64,000 nucleotides of DNA from Magnetospirillum sp. UT-4. Lineage in GTDB: Bacteria > Pseudomonadota > Alphaproteobacteria > Rhodospirillales > Magnetospirillaceae. Made by a program: the position numbers and the translations under genes. A model generated the notes under the pieces. It had not been told where the DNA came from and did no database searches. It was given only the letters and a program-made list of their open reading frames with translations. Positions 1-7,126 of the stretch are shown one piece after another. Location of the stretch: NCBI RefSeq assembly GCF_902729435.1, contig NZ_CACVCG010000024.1:1-64000 (forward strand). The letters are read 5' to 3'. Position 1 is the stretch's first letter; every line of letters begins with the position of its first letter.

Positions 1-115
1 CGAGGAATCCGCCGCCGCCGCCCATGCCCTCGAGGAGCAGAGCCAGGAGCTCAATCGCCTGATGGGCTTCTTCCACACCGGCGCGCCGGCCAAGGCCCAG
101 CCGCGGCTGGCCTAG
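1..115 (+). CDS. Methyl-accepting chemotaxis protein, C-terminal end only
   Basis: The window opens inside this gene; about 37 residues of the C-terminus are visible and end at a TAG (113-115). The residues LEEQSQELNRLMGFF are typical of the last helix of chemoreceptor signalling domains, where paired cytoplasmic coiled coils contact CheA and CheW. An Ala/Pro/Lys-rich tail of about 12 residues follows. The ligand-binding and membrane parts lie outside the window, so the stimulus cannot be guessed. The TAG stop is also the left edge of a palindromic repeat (113-222), so the true original C-terminus may have been changed by its insertion. Confidence 0.75.
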   Translation, partial: EESAAAAHALEEQSQELNRLMGFFHTGAPAKAQPRLA

Positions 116-222
116 AGCCGGATGCTATCCGGTTGAATCCGCCTCTAAATCAATAAATTAGAGTGCGATTCAGACATTAGGTCGGCGCACCCCGTGCGCC
201 GACCTAATGTCATCGCGCTCTA
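113..222. repeat. Composite palindromic repeat, copy A (TA-flanked units)
   Basis: First of three related copies (others at 54923-55001 and 59650-59788). It has two units, each bounded by TA and starting TAGAG: unit 1 (113-147) and unit 2 (159-222, 64 bp), joined by an A/T-rich linker. Unit 2 contains a perfect 17-bp hairpin stem with a CCC loop around 175-211. Unit 1 is 35 bp instead of the 64 bp seen in the other copies; the 29 missing bases lie between two TGAATC direct repeats, which fits a replication-slippage deletion. The left TA contributes to the TAG stop of the upstream chemoreceptor gene. It looks like a MITE-type element; no transposase is present. Confidence 0.75.
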
Positions 223-270
223 AGGCCTTCGCCTCTTTCCCAGCCTAGCCTGATACGCCAATATGGCGCC

Positions 271-1482
271 ATGATGCGTCTTCTTCTTCTTTGCCTTGGC
301 ATTGTCCTTTCCGCCCCGGCGGCCTGGGCCGACCGCGCCGACCGGGCGGTGCTGTCGGCCGCCTTCGACCAGGCCGGCATCGAGGGTGATCCGGTGCGGG
401 CCAAGGTGTTCCTGATCGACGAGATGATCGGCCGCATCGCCGACACCTACGTCGAGCCGCGCGAGCGCAGCGCCCTGGCCCACGCCGCCGCCGAGGCGGT
501 GCGCAAGCTGGACCGCAAGGCCAGCCCCGACGAGGCCTTCAAGACCGCCGTCGAGGCCATGGTCAAGCAGCTCGACCCGCACACCGCCTATCTCAGCCCG
601 GCCGACATGGAAGACATGCGCTCCATGGTCACCGGCGAGTTCGGCGGCGTCGGCATGGAACTGACCATGAAGGACGACCACGTCACCGTGGTCGCCCCCA
701 TCGACGACACCCCGGCGGCCCGCGCCGGCATCATGGCGGGCGACCGCATCACCCTGGTCGATGGCCAGACCGTTCAGGGCCAGTCGCTGTCCCAGGTGGT
801 GGCGCGCATCCGCGGCAAGGTCGGCACCCGGGTGACGCTGATGCTGGCCCGGCCCGACGGCAAACCGCGTGAGGTGGTGCTGCGGCGCGAGATCATCCAC
901 GTCTCGGCGGTGCGCGGCCGGCTCGAGGGCGACGTCGCCTATGTCCGCCTCAGCCAGTTCGCCGGCGGGGTCGCCATCAACCTGAAATCCACCCTGCTCG
1001 ACCTCGACAGGGCGGCGGGCGGCAGGCTCGGCGGCATCGTGCTGGACCTGCGCCGCAATCCCGGCGGCCTGCTGGACCAGGCGGTGGAGGTCTCGGACCT
1101 GTTCCTGGGCGACGTCCCCATCGTCGCCACCACCGGCCGGCGGCAGGAGGACCGGCAGGTCTACAGCGGCCGCAGCGGCGAGATCCTGGCCAACGTGCCG
1201 ATGGCGGTGATGATCGACGGCGGCAGCGCCTCGGCCTCCGAGATCGTCGCCGGCGCCTTGCGCGACAACCGCCGCGCCGTGCTGGTGGGTCAGAAGAGCT
1301 TCGGCAAGGGCAGCGTCCAAACCCTGCTGCCGCTGTCGGAAGGTTCGCTCAAGGTCACCACCGCCCATTACCTTCGCCCCAGCACCCTGCCGGTGGACAA
1401 GGTCGGACTGCAGCCCGACATCCCGGCCGAGGGCGACGATGTCCAGCTGGAACGGGCGCTGAAGGCGGTCCGGGGGCGGTAG
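271..1482 (+). CDS. ctpA: S41 family C-terminal processing peptidase (CtpA type)
   Basis: Periplasmic serine protease of 403 residues that trims C-termini of substrate proteins. A signal peptide of about 20 residues ends at AWA. A central PDZ domain (about residues 110-200) contains the GEFGGVGMELT entry motif. The S41 catalytic domain shows GGSASASEIVAGAL with the nucleophilic serine and QKSFGKGSVQT with the general-base lysine, so the Ser-Lys dyad is intact. Two ATGs lie side by side at 271 and 274, with no strong ribosome site, so the start is uncertain by one codon. It appears monocistronic: the next gene is on the other strand. It is slightly shorter than the usual 430-450 residue family members. 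Confidence 0.9.
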   Translation: MMRLLLLCLGIVLSAPAAWADRADRAVLSAAFDQAGIEGDPVRAKVFLIDEMIGRIADTYVEPRERSALAHAAAEAVRKLDRKASPDEAFKTAVEAMVKQLDPHTAYLSPADMEDMRSMVTGEFGGVGMELTMKDDHVTVVAPIDDTPAARAGIMAGDRITLVDGQTVQGQSLSQVVARIRGKVGTRVTLMLARPDGKPREVVLRREIIHVSAVRGRLEGDVAYVRLSQFAGGVAINLKSTLLDLDRAAGGRLGGIVLDLRRNPGGLLDQAVEVSDLFLGDVPIVATTGRRQEDRQVYSGRSGEILANVPMAVMIDGGSASASEIVAGALRDNRRAVLVGQKSFGKGSVQTLLPLSEGSLKVTTAHYLRPSTLPVDKVGLQPDIPAEGDDVQLERALKAVRGR

Positions 1483-1484
1483 CC

Positions 1485-1778
1485 CTATTTCCTCTTTTCC
1501 TTTTTTTCCTTTTTATCCCAGCCACGGTGCTTCATCTCGTCGTCCATCCGATGCTCTGCGGAACGGCCACGCTCGGCCGCCTTCTCCTTGGCCTTTCCGG
1601 TGGATTGCCCGGTGGCGGACGACGAGGAAGTCGGGTTGCCAGCAGCCTTGTCGAGTTGCTCGGTGGCTGCCTGGGTCGCGGCCTGCTTGGCGGCGTTGGT
1701 CAGGGTCTCGGTGGCCGACTGGGCCAGGGCCGGGACGGCGAAGACCAGGATGACGGCGAATACGGCAAGAAACTTCAT
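1485..1778 (-). CDS. Small exported hypothetical protein
   Basis: A 97-residue protein with a clear signal peptide (MKFLAVFAVILVFAVPALAQ, cleavage after ALA). The mature part has an Ala/Thr-rich helix, a Ser-rich stretch and a highly charged Lys/Glu/Arg tail ending in KKEKKEKRK. The start at 1778 is chosen because a GGAGGG ribosome site lies just upstream on the minus strand and the signal peptide begins there; an in-frame ATG 30 bases further upstream lacks such a site. It ends 2 bases from the convergent ctpA-like gene. I recognise no family; the low-complexity tail suggests a disordered periplasmic protein. Confidence 0.6.
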   Translation of the reverse strand: MKFLAVFAVILVFAVPALAQSATETLTNAAKQAATQAATEQLDKAAGNPTSSSSATGQSTGKAKEKAAERGRSAEHRMDDEMKHRGWDKKEKKEKRK

Positions 1779-1841
1779 GGGCGCCCTCCGGATGGGGAAG
1801 GCGCCCATTCTGGACCCTGCGCCGGAACGGGTAAAGCCCCG

Positions 1842-3371
1842 TTACCGCTTGCCGGTTTGCGGCTTCGGCTCGGCCAGGGGCAGGGCGACGTAGCGCAGCG
1901 CCTGGGGATTCTCGACCCGAAGCAGCAGGTACTTCTGCCCCGCCGCGCGCGCGGCGTCCAGGGTCTTGACCAGTTCGGCCGGGGTGCGCACCGGCTTGTT
2001 GCCGGCTTCGATGATGACGTCGCCGGGCTTCAGGCCTTTCTCCGCCGCCGGGCCGGTCTTGACCTCGGTCACCACCACGCCCTTGGTTTCGTCGTCGATG
2101 CCGAAGCGCTCGCGCAAGGCGGGATTGAGGGTGGCCACCGACATGCCGGTGCCGGCCACCGCCTGGCCGCCGGCATCGACCGGCGGCTTCTCGGGCGCCT
2201 TGGCCTGCTCGACCGGCTCGTCCTCCATCTCGCCGACCATCACCGAAACGGTCAGCCGCTTGCCGTCGCGCCAGATTTCCACCGGCACCGCCTTGTTGAT
2301 GGGGGTCTCGGCGACGATGCGCGGCAGCCTGCGCATCTCGCCGATCTCGCGGCCGTCGAAGCGCAGGATGACGTCGCCGGCCTTGAGGCCGGCCTTGGCC
2401 GCCGGCCCGCCGTCGTTGACCTGGGCGACCAGCGCCCCCTTGGCCTCGGCCAGCCCCATGGACTCGGCCAGCTCGGGGTCGAGCGACTGGATGCGCACGC
2501 CCAGCCAGCCGCGCCGGGTCTTGCCGAACTTGCGCAGATCGTCGACCACCGGCTTGGCCAGCGACGCCGGGATGGCGAAGCCGATGCCGATGGAGCCGCC
2601 CGAGGGCGAGAAGATGGCGGTGTTGATGCCGATCACCTCGCCGTTCAGGTTGAACATCGGGCCGCCTGAATTGCCGCGGTTGATGGAGGCGTCGGTCTGC
2701 AGGAAATCGTCGTAGGGACCGGCATTGATGTCGCGGGCGCGGGCCGAGATGATGCCGGCGGTGACGGTGCCGCCCAGGCCGAACGGATTGCCGATGGCCA
2801 GCACCCAGTCGCCCACCCGCATGCCGTCGGAATTGCCGAACGGCACCGCGGTCAGCTGGCGCCGGCCGGGATCGATCTTGAGCAAAGCGAGGTCGGTCTT
2901 GGTGTCGCGCCCGACCAGGGTGGCCTTGTGCACGGTATCGTCATGCAGGGTGACGGTGATCTCGTCGGCGTCGGCGATGACGTGGTTGTTGGTCACCACG
3001 TAGCCGGCGGCGTCGATGACGAAGCCCGAACCCAGCGAGGTGGCGCGGCGCGGGGTGGCGTCGGGGCGCATCTGGCGCTCGAAGAATTCCTTGAAGAAGT
3101 CCTCGAAGGGCGAGCCCGGCGGGAACTGGGGCATCTCGGGGACGCGCTCGGGGTTCTTCACGGTCTGGGTGGTGGAGATGTTCACCACCGCCGGCAGCAG
3201 CCGGTCGGCCAGCTCGGCGAAGCTGGCGGGCGCCTCGCGGGCGTTGGCCGCCGCCGCCTGCAGCAGCAGCGCGACCGCCGCCAGGGCGGCCCAGATCCAG
3301 GCCGGAACCGCCGGCCGCGGGGCGGCGGCAACGCGGGCACGCACGGTCTTGTTGGCGTTTCTTGAGTGCAC
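1842..3371 (-). CDS. degP: Do/DegP family periplasmic serine endoprotease
   Basis: A 509-residue HtrA-type protease that degrades or refolds damaged envelope proteins. A basic N-terminus and one hydrophobic segment (about residues 25-45) form a signal peptide or anchor. The trypsin-like domain has VTNNHVI (catalytic His), a DLALLKI segment (Asp) and NRGNSGGP (nucleophile Ser). Two PDZ domains follow (about 280-370 and 400-490). It starts at GTG 3371 with GGAGGG nine bases upstream. It is the third gene after hflK and hflC on the minus strand, an order common in alphaproteobacteria, with 166 bases between hflC and this gene, so it may also have its own promoter. It could equally be called mucD or degQ. 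Confidence 0.92.
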   Translation of the reverse strand: MHSRNANKTVRARVAAAPRPAVPAWIWAALAAVALLLQAAAANAREAPASFAELADRLLPAVVNISTTQTVKNPERVPEMPQFPPGSPFEDFFKEFFERQMRPDATPRRATSLGSGFVIDAAGYVVTNNHVIADADEITVTLHDDTVHKATLVGRDTKTDLALLKIDPGRRQLTAVPFGNSDGMRVGDWVLAIGNPFGLGGTVTAGIISARARDINAGPYDDFLQTDASINRGNSGGPMFNLNGEVIGINTAIFSPSGGSIGIGFAIPASLAKPVVDDLRKFGKTRRGWLGVRIQSLDPELAESMGLAEAKGALVAQVNDGGPAAKAGLKAGDVILRFDGREIGEMRRLPRIVAETPINKAVPVEIWRDGKRLTVSVMVGEMEDEPVEQAKAPEKPPVDAGGQAVAGTGMSVATLNPALRERFGIDDETKGVVVTEVKTGPAAEKGLKPGDVIIEAGNKPVRTPAELVKTLDAARAAGQKYLLLRVENPQALRYVALPLAEPKPQTGKR

Positions 3372-3537
3372 CGATCAGGCCCTCCTTCGGGGGTGGCGCC
3401 CGCACGAGCATGCGGGCTCCTTCGAATTGGTCGCAATTCCGGCCGCCGTCAAGCGCGCCGAAGCGCGCCGTGACCATGGCGCGAAACTAAGGCGCGGCAA
3501 TGGCGAATTCCGTCGGCCCGACGGATGGGGCGGCCGC

Positions 3538-4416
3538 CTACCGGCCACCCCGCGCCGGTCCCTGGCCGAAATAGCGCAGGAAATCCGAATCGGGCGACAG
3601 CACCATGCTGGTCGAGTTGTCCGACAGCGCCTTGCGATAGGCTTCCAGCGACCGGTAGAAGTCGTAGAAGCGGGCGTCCTTGCCATAGGCCTCGTTGAAG
3701 ATGCGCGACGATTCGACGTCGCCCTTGGCGCGGAAGAAGTTGGACTGCTTGGTCGCCTCGGCCAGGATGACGGTGCGCTCGCGTTCGGCGCGGGCGCGGA
3801 TCTGCTGGCCCCATTCGTAGCCCTGGGCGCGCAGCTCCTTGGCCTGGCGCTCGCGCTCGGACTTCATGCGGTCGTAGATGGACTGGCTGGTCTCTTCCGG
3901 CAGGTCGGCACGGCGGATGCGCACGTCGGCGACGATGATGCCGTAGGCGGAGGCGCGTTCGCCGACTTCCTTCTGGATGTCCTCCATGATGCGGGCGCGC
4001 TCGTCCGACAGCAGGCTGGGCAGCATCAGCTGACCCATCACCCGGCGCAGCGACGACGACACCACCTGGGACAGCTGGGTGCGGGCGTTGGTCTCGTTGC
4101 GCAGGGCCTGGTAGAACTTCAGCGGATCGGCGATGCGGTAGCGGGCGAAGGTATCGACGACGATGCGCTTCTGGTCGCCCAGGATGATCTCCTCGGCCGG
4201 CGGCTCCAGCGCCAGCAGGCGCAGGTCGTAGCGCACCACTTCCTCGATCAGCGGCATCTTGAAGTGCAGGCCGGGCTCCTTGATGGTGGCGCGGTGGGCG
4301 CCGAAGCGCAGCACCAGGGCCTGTTCCGCCTGGTTGACCACGAACAGCGCCGAGGAGGCGATGACGAGCAGGACGGCGCCGACGATGCCGGCCGCGATCA
4401 GCGTGGTGCGGTTCAT
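3538..4416 (-). CDS. hflC: HflC, SPFH-domain regulator of FtsH
   Basis: A 292-residue membrane protein that with HflK forms the cage around the FtsH protease. It has one N-terminal transmembrane helix (about residues 5-27), then an SPFH/band-7 domain that begins with VNQAEQALVLRFG and a helical C-terminal region rich in Arg and Glu. The start ATG (4414-4416) overlaps the TGA of hflK by four bases (ATGA), so translation is probably coupled. Length and architecture are normal for the family. The C-terminus ends in a Gly/Arg-rich tail. Confidence 0.93.
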   Translation of the reverse strand: MNRTTLIAAGIVGAVLLVIASSALFVVNQAEQALVLRFGAHRATIKEPGLHFKMPLIEEVVRYDLRLLALEPPAEEIILGDQKRIVVDTFARYRIADPLKFYQALRNETNARTQLSQVVSSSLRRVMGQLMLPSLLSDERARIMEDIQKEVGERASAYGIIVADVRIRRADLPEETSQSIYDRMKSERERQAKELRAQGYEWGQQIRARAERERTVILAEATKQSNFFRAKGDVESSRIFNEAYGKDARFYDFYRSLEAYRKALSDNSTSMVLSPDSDFLRYFGQGPARGGR

Positions 4417-5594
4417 CGCGAAGCTCCCGTGCTGGACTGGGACTGGGACTGGGGCTGGGGCTGCGGCTGGGCGCGGCGCAGTTCGGGCAGCGGCAGATAG
4501 GGGACCACCCCCTGGCCGCCGCGTCCGGTGGGCTCGATCAGCACCTTGGTCTTGTCCTTCAGCACCTCTTCCATGGTTTCCAGGTAGAGGCGGCGCTCGG
4601 TGACTTCGGGGGCCTGGCGCCAGGCGTTGTAGAGGGCGAGGAAGCGCTGGGTTTCGCCCTGGGCCTGGTTGAGCACCTGCTCGCGATAGGCCTCGGCCTC
4701 CTGGATCATGCGCTCGGCCTCGCCGCGGGCCCGCGGGATGATGTCGTTGCGGTAGCCTTCCGCATCGTTGCGGGCGCGCTCCTGGTCGGCGCGGGCGCGC
4801 TGGACGTCGTTGAAGGCGTCGATCACCGCCGACGGCGGTTCCACCTTCTGCAGCTGCACCTGGCGCACGGTGATTCCGGCGTCATAGGAATCCAGCAGCC
4901 GCTGCAGTTCCTCGTGGGCCTGAGCGGCGATCTGCTGGCGCTTGTCAGACAGCGCCGCCTGGATGGGGTTGCGGCCGATGACGTCGCGCATGGCGCTTTC
5001 CGCCGCCACCTTGACGGTGCCCTCGGGGTCGCGGACGTTGAACAGGAACTTGCCGGCGTCCTTGATCACCCAGAACACGGTGAAGTCGGTCTCGACGATG
5101 TTCTCGTCGCCGGTCAGCATGCGGCTTTCCTCGGTCACGTCGCGCACCCCGGTGCGCTCGAAACGGGGGTCGCCGGCGGCACGGAAGCCGAGCTGAAGCT
5201 GGTTGACCTTGGTCACCTTGGGCTTCAGCACGTTCTCGATGGGATAAGGCAGATGGTAGTGCAGGCCGGGCTCGGTGGTGTCGACCCAGCGGCCGAAGCG
5301 CATCACCACGCCCTGTTCGTCGGGCTGCACCTTGTAGATGCCGGTCGCACCCCAGGCCGCCACCGCCAGCACCACGATGGCCAGCAGGCCCTGGCCGCCG
5401 CCGAAACGCTGGCGCGGCATGGCGCGGCGCAGCTTTTCCTGGCCGCGACGGATGATTTCCTCGAAATCCGGGCCGCCGCCGGGCATGCCGCCGCCGGGGC
5501 CACGCCCCCACGGTCCGCCGCCGCCACCGCCGCCGCCGCCGCCGCCACCGCTGCCCCAGGGACCACCACCGCCCCCTTGAGGATTCCAAGGCAT
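4413..5594 (-). CDS. hflK: HflK, SPFH-domain regulator of FtsH
   Basis: A 393-residue partner of HflC in the FtsH-regulating complex. The N-terminus (MPWNPQ) is followed by long glycine runs (residues about 7-45), then one transmembrane helix (about 70-90), the SPFH domain starting at GIYKVQPDEQGVVMRFG, and a Glu/Arg-rich coiled coil. The start at 5594 is preferred over an upstream in-frame ATG because a GAGGGGA ribosome site lies just before it and the MPWNPQGGGG beginning is usual for HflK. First gene of the hflK-hflC-degP unit. The glycine codons form a G/C-rich simple repeat that could vary by slippage. The C-terminal tail is rich in Gln and Ser. Confidence 0.92.
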   Translation of the reverse strand: MPWNPQGGGGGPWGSGGGGGGGGGGGGPWGRGPGGGMPGGGPDFEEIIRRGQEKLRRAMPRQRFGGGQGLLAIVVLAVAAWGATGIYKVQPDEQGVVMRFGRWVDTTEPGLHYHLPYPIENVLKPKVTKVNQLQLGFRAAGDPRFERTGVRDVTEESRMLTGDENIVETDFTVFWVIKDAGKFLFNVRDPEGTVKVAAESAMRDVIGRNPIQAALSDKRQQIAAQAHEELQRLLDSYDAGITVRQVQLQKVEPPSAVIDAFNDVQRARADQERARNDAEGYRNDIIPRARGEAERMIQEAEAYREQVLNQAQGETQRFLALYNAWRQAPEVTERRLYLETMEEVLKDKTKVLIEPTGRGGQGVVPYLPLPELRRAQPQPQPQSQSQSSTGASR

Positions 5595-5694
5595 GCCAAT
5601 TCCCCTCTTTCCATTCGGGCAACCAAAGGGCCTTATAGGCCACCCGCCGGTCCGGCGCAACGCGTGGGCGTCGGCTTAGGCGGGGTATCCGCCC

Positions 5695-5722
5695 ATATGG
5701 AGAAGAACGCCCCCTTTTCAAG
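5695..5722 (-). promoter_or_regulatory. Heat-shock (sigma-32/RpoH type) promoter for hflK-hflC-degP
   Basis: On the minus strand, CTTGAAA (5722-5716) is followed after 13 bases by CTCCATAT (5702-5695). This matches the RpoH consensus CTTGAAA-N13-CCCCATNT at 7/7 and 7/8 defined positions. The predicted transcript starts about 90 bases before the hflK ATG. All three downstream genes are protein quality-control genes, which supports the assignment. Not tested experimentally here. Confidence 0.65.
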
Positions 5723-5865
5723 CCGAGGCCGGCCGGAACGGTCGCCCCCCCTTCCCAAACGGGGACGCCGCCCTTATATGAGGAAACGCTTTTGCTCGCC
5801 GCCAACAGCGCAGGTCCAACGGCGGCGCAATTCCAACGACAACCAGCACTCCCGGAGAAACGTTG

Positions 5866-6984
5866 ATGGCCGATGTGACCGAAGCCCAAGTGGTCGATGC
5901 CCTGAAGCGGATCGTCGATCCCGACAAGAACGCCGATATCGTCAGCCTGGGCATGGTGTCGGGAGTGGTGGTGAAGAACGGCCACGTGGCCTTTGCCATC
6001 GAGGTCGAGCCCGAGCGCGGCCAGGCCCTCGAGCCCCTGCGCAAGGCCGCCGAGGAGGTGGTGCACAAGCTGCCCGGCGTGCTCACCGTCACCGCCGCGC
6101 TGACCGCCGAACGCAACGTCCACGGCGGCCCGAAGGGCGGCGCCCCGCAATCGGCGCCGCAGGGCCATTCCGACATGCTGTCGATGCCGGGCGTGAAGTC
6201 CATCGTCGCTGTGGCCTCGGGCAAGGGCGGCGTCGGCAAGTCCACCACCGCCACCAACCTGGCCATGGCGCTGGCCCAGCTGGGCCTCAAGGTCGGCCTG
6301 TTCGATGCCGACATCTACGGCCCCTCCATGCCGCGCATGCTGGGCATCTCGGGCGAGCCGGTCAGCCCCGACGGGCAGTCGCTGCTGCCCATGGAGAATT
6401 ACGGCGTCAAGTGCATGTCCATCGGCTTCCTGGTGCCCGAGGATTCCCCCATCATCTGGCGCGGCCCGATGGTCATGGGCGCGCTGCAGCAGCTGCTGCG
6501 CGACGTGCGCTGGGGCGAGCTGGACATCATGATCATCGACATGCCGCCGGGCACCGGCGACACCCAGCTGACCATGAGCCAGAACGTGCCGCTGACCGGC
6601 GCGGTGATCGTCTCGACGCCGCAGGACATCGCCCTGCTGGACGCCCGCAAGGGCCTCAACATGTTCCGCAAGGTGGACGTGCCGGTGCTCGGCCTGATCG
6701 AGAACATGAGCTACTACGTCTGCCCCAAATGCGGCGACGAGGCCCACATTTTCGGCCATGGCGGCGCCAAGGAAGAGGCCGCCCGGCTGTCGGCCGAATT
6801 CCTGGGCGAGGTGCCCCTCGACATCGAGATCCGCAAGACCTCGGACAGCGGCGAGCCGATCGTGGTGTCCAAGCCCTCCAGCCCCCACGCCAAGGCCTAT
6901 CGCGACATCGCCAAGAAGGTCTGGGACAAGGTCCAGACCATCCAGGGTGGCGGCAAGAAGGGTCCCAAGATCACCTTCGAATAG
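5866..6984 (+). CDS. apbC: Mrp/ApbC family iron-sulfur cluster carrier ATPase
   Basis: A 372-residue P-loop NTPase of the Mrp/NBP35 family that carries [4Fe-4S] clusters to target proteins. An N-terminal MIP18/DUF59 domain (about residues 1-90) is followed by the deviant Walker A motif GKGGVGKSTT (about 118), IIDMPPGTGDTQLT, and the cluster-binding CPKC pair (about 286). Start ATG 5866 has GGAGA seven bases upstream; the TTG at 5863 is less likely. Transcribed divergently from hflK. A strong hairpin follows the stop. Length and order of domains are normal for alphaproteobacteria. Confidence 0.93.
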   Translation: MADVTEAQVVDALKRIVDPDKNADIVSLGMVSGVVVKNGHVAFAIEVEPERGQALEPLRKAAEEVVHKLPGVLTVTAALTAERNVHGGPKGGAPQSAPQGHSDMLSMPGVKSIVAVASGKGGVGKSTTATNLAMALAQLGLKVGLFDADIYGPSMPRMLGISGEPVSPDGQSLLPMENYGVKCMSIGFLVPEDSPIIWRGPMVMGALQQLLRDVRWGELDIMIIDMPPGTGDTQLTMSQNVPLTGAVIVSTPQDIALLDARKGLNMFRKVDVPVLGLIENMSYYVCPKCGDEAHIFGHGGAKEEAARLSAEFLGEVPLDIEIRKTSDSGEPIVVSKPSSPHAKAYRDIAKKVWDKVQTIQGGGKKGPKITFE

Positions 6985-6995
6985 GCGATCCAAGG

Positions 6996-7027
6996 AAAGC
7001 CCCCCGTCCAGCCGGACGGGGGGCTTT
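6996..7027 (+). terminator. Rho-independent-like terminator after mrp
   Basis: A perfect 14-bp stem (AAAGCCCCCCGTCC pairing with GGACGGGGGGCTTT) with a 4-base loop, 12 bases after the stop of the Mrp gene. The downstream tail is only weakly T-rich, although the stem itself ends in TTT. Confidence 0.8.
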
Positions 7028-7126
7028 CGTCATCCAAGCAACACTATCCTTTCGTGAAAACGAGTCGTAGCATTCCCCGACCGGCGGCCGCTTCGATGGC
7101 GGCGGCAATCAGGGGGAGTCGCGGCG

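Noticed and set aside
5480-5580. Glycine-codon repeat in hflK as a phase-variable tract
   Set aside because: Gly-rich HflK N-termini are common, and the codons are mixed GGT/GGC/GGG so slippage by single units is unlikely to be a switch.
4914-7070. Long open frames on both strands across hflK and mrp
   Set aside because: They cross a divergent promoter region and give low-complexity translations; the hflK and mrp frames explain the DNA.
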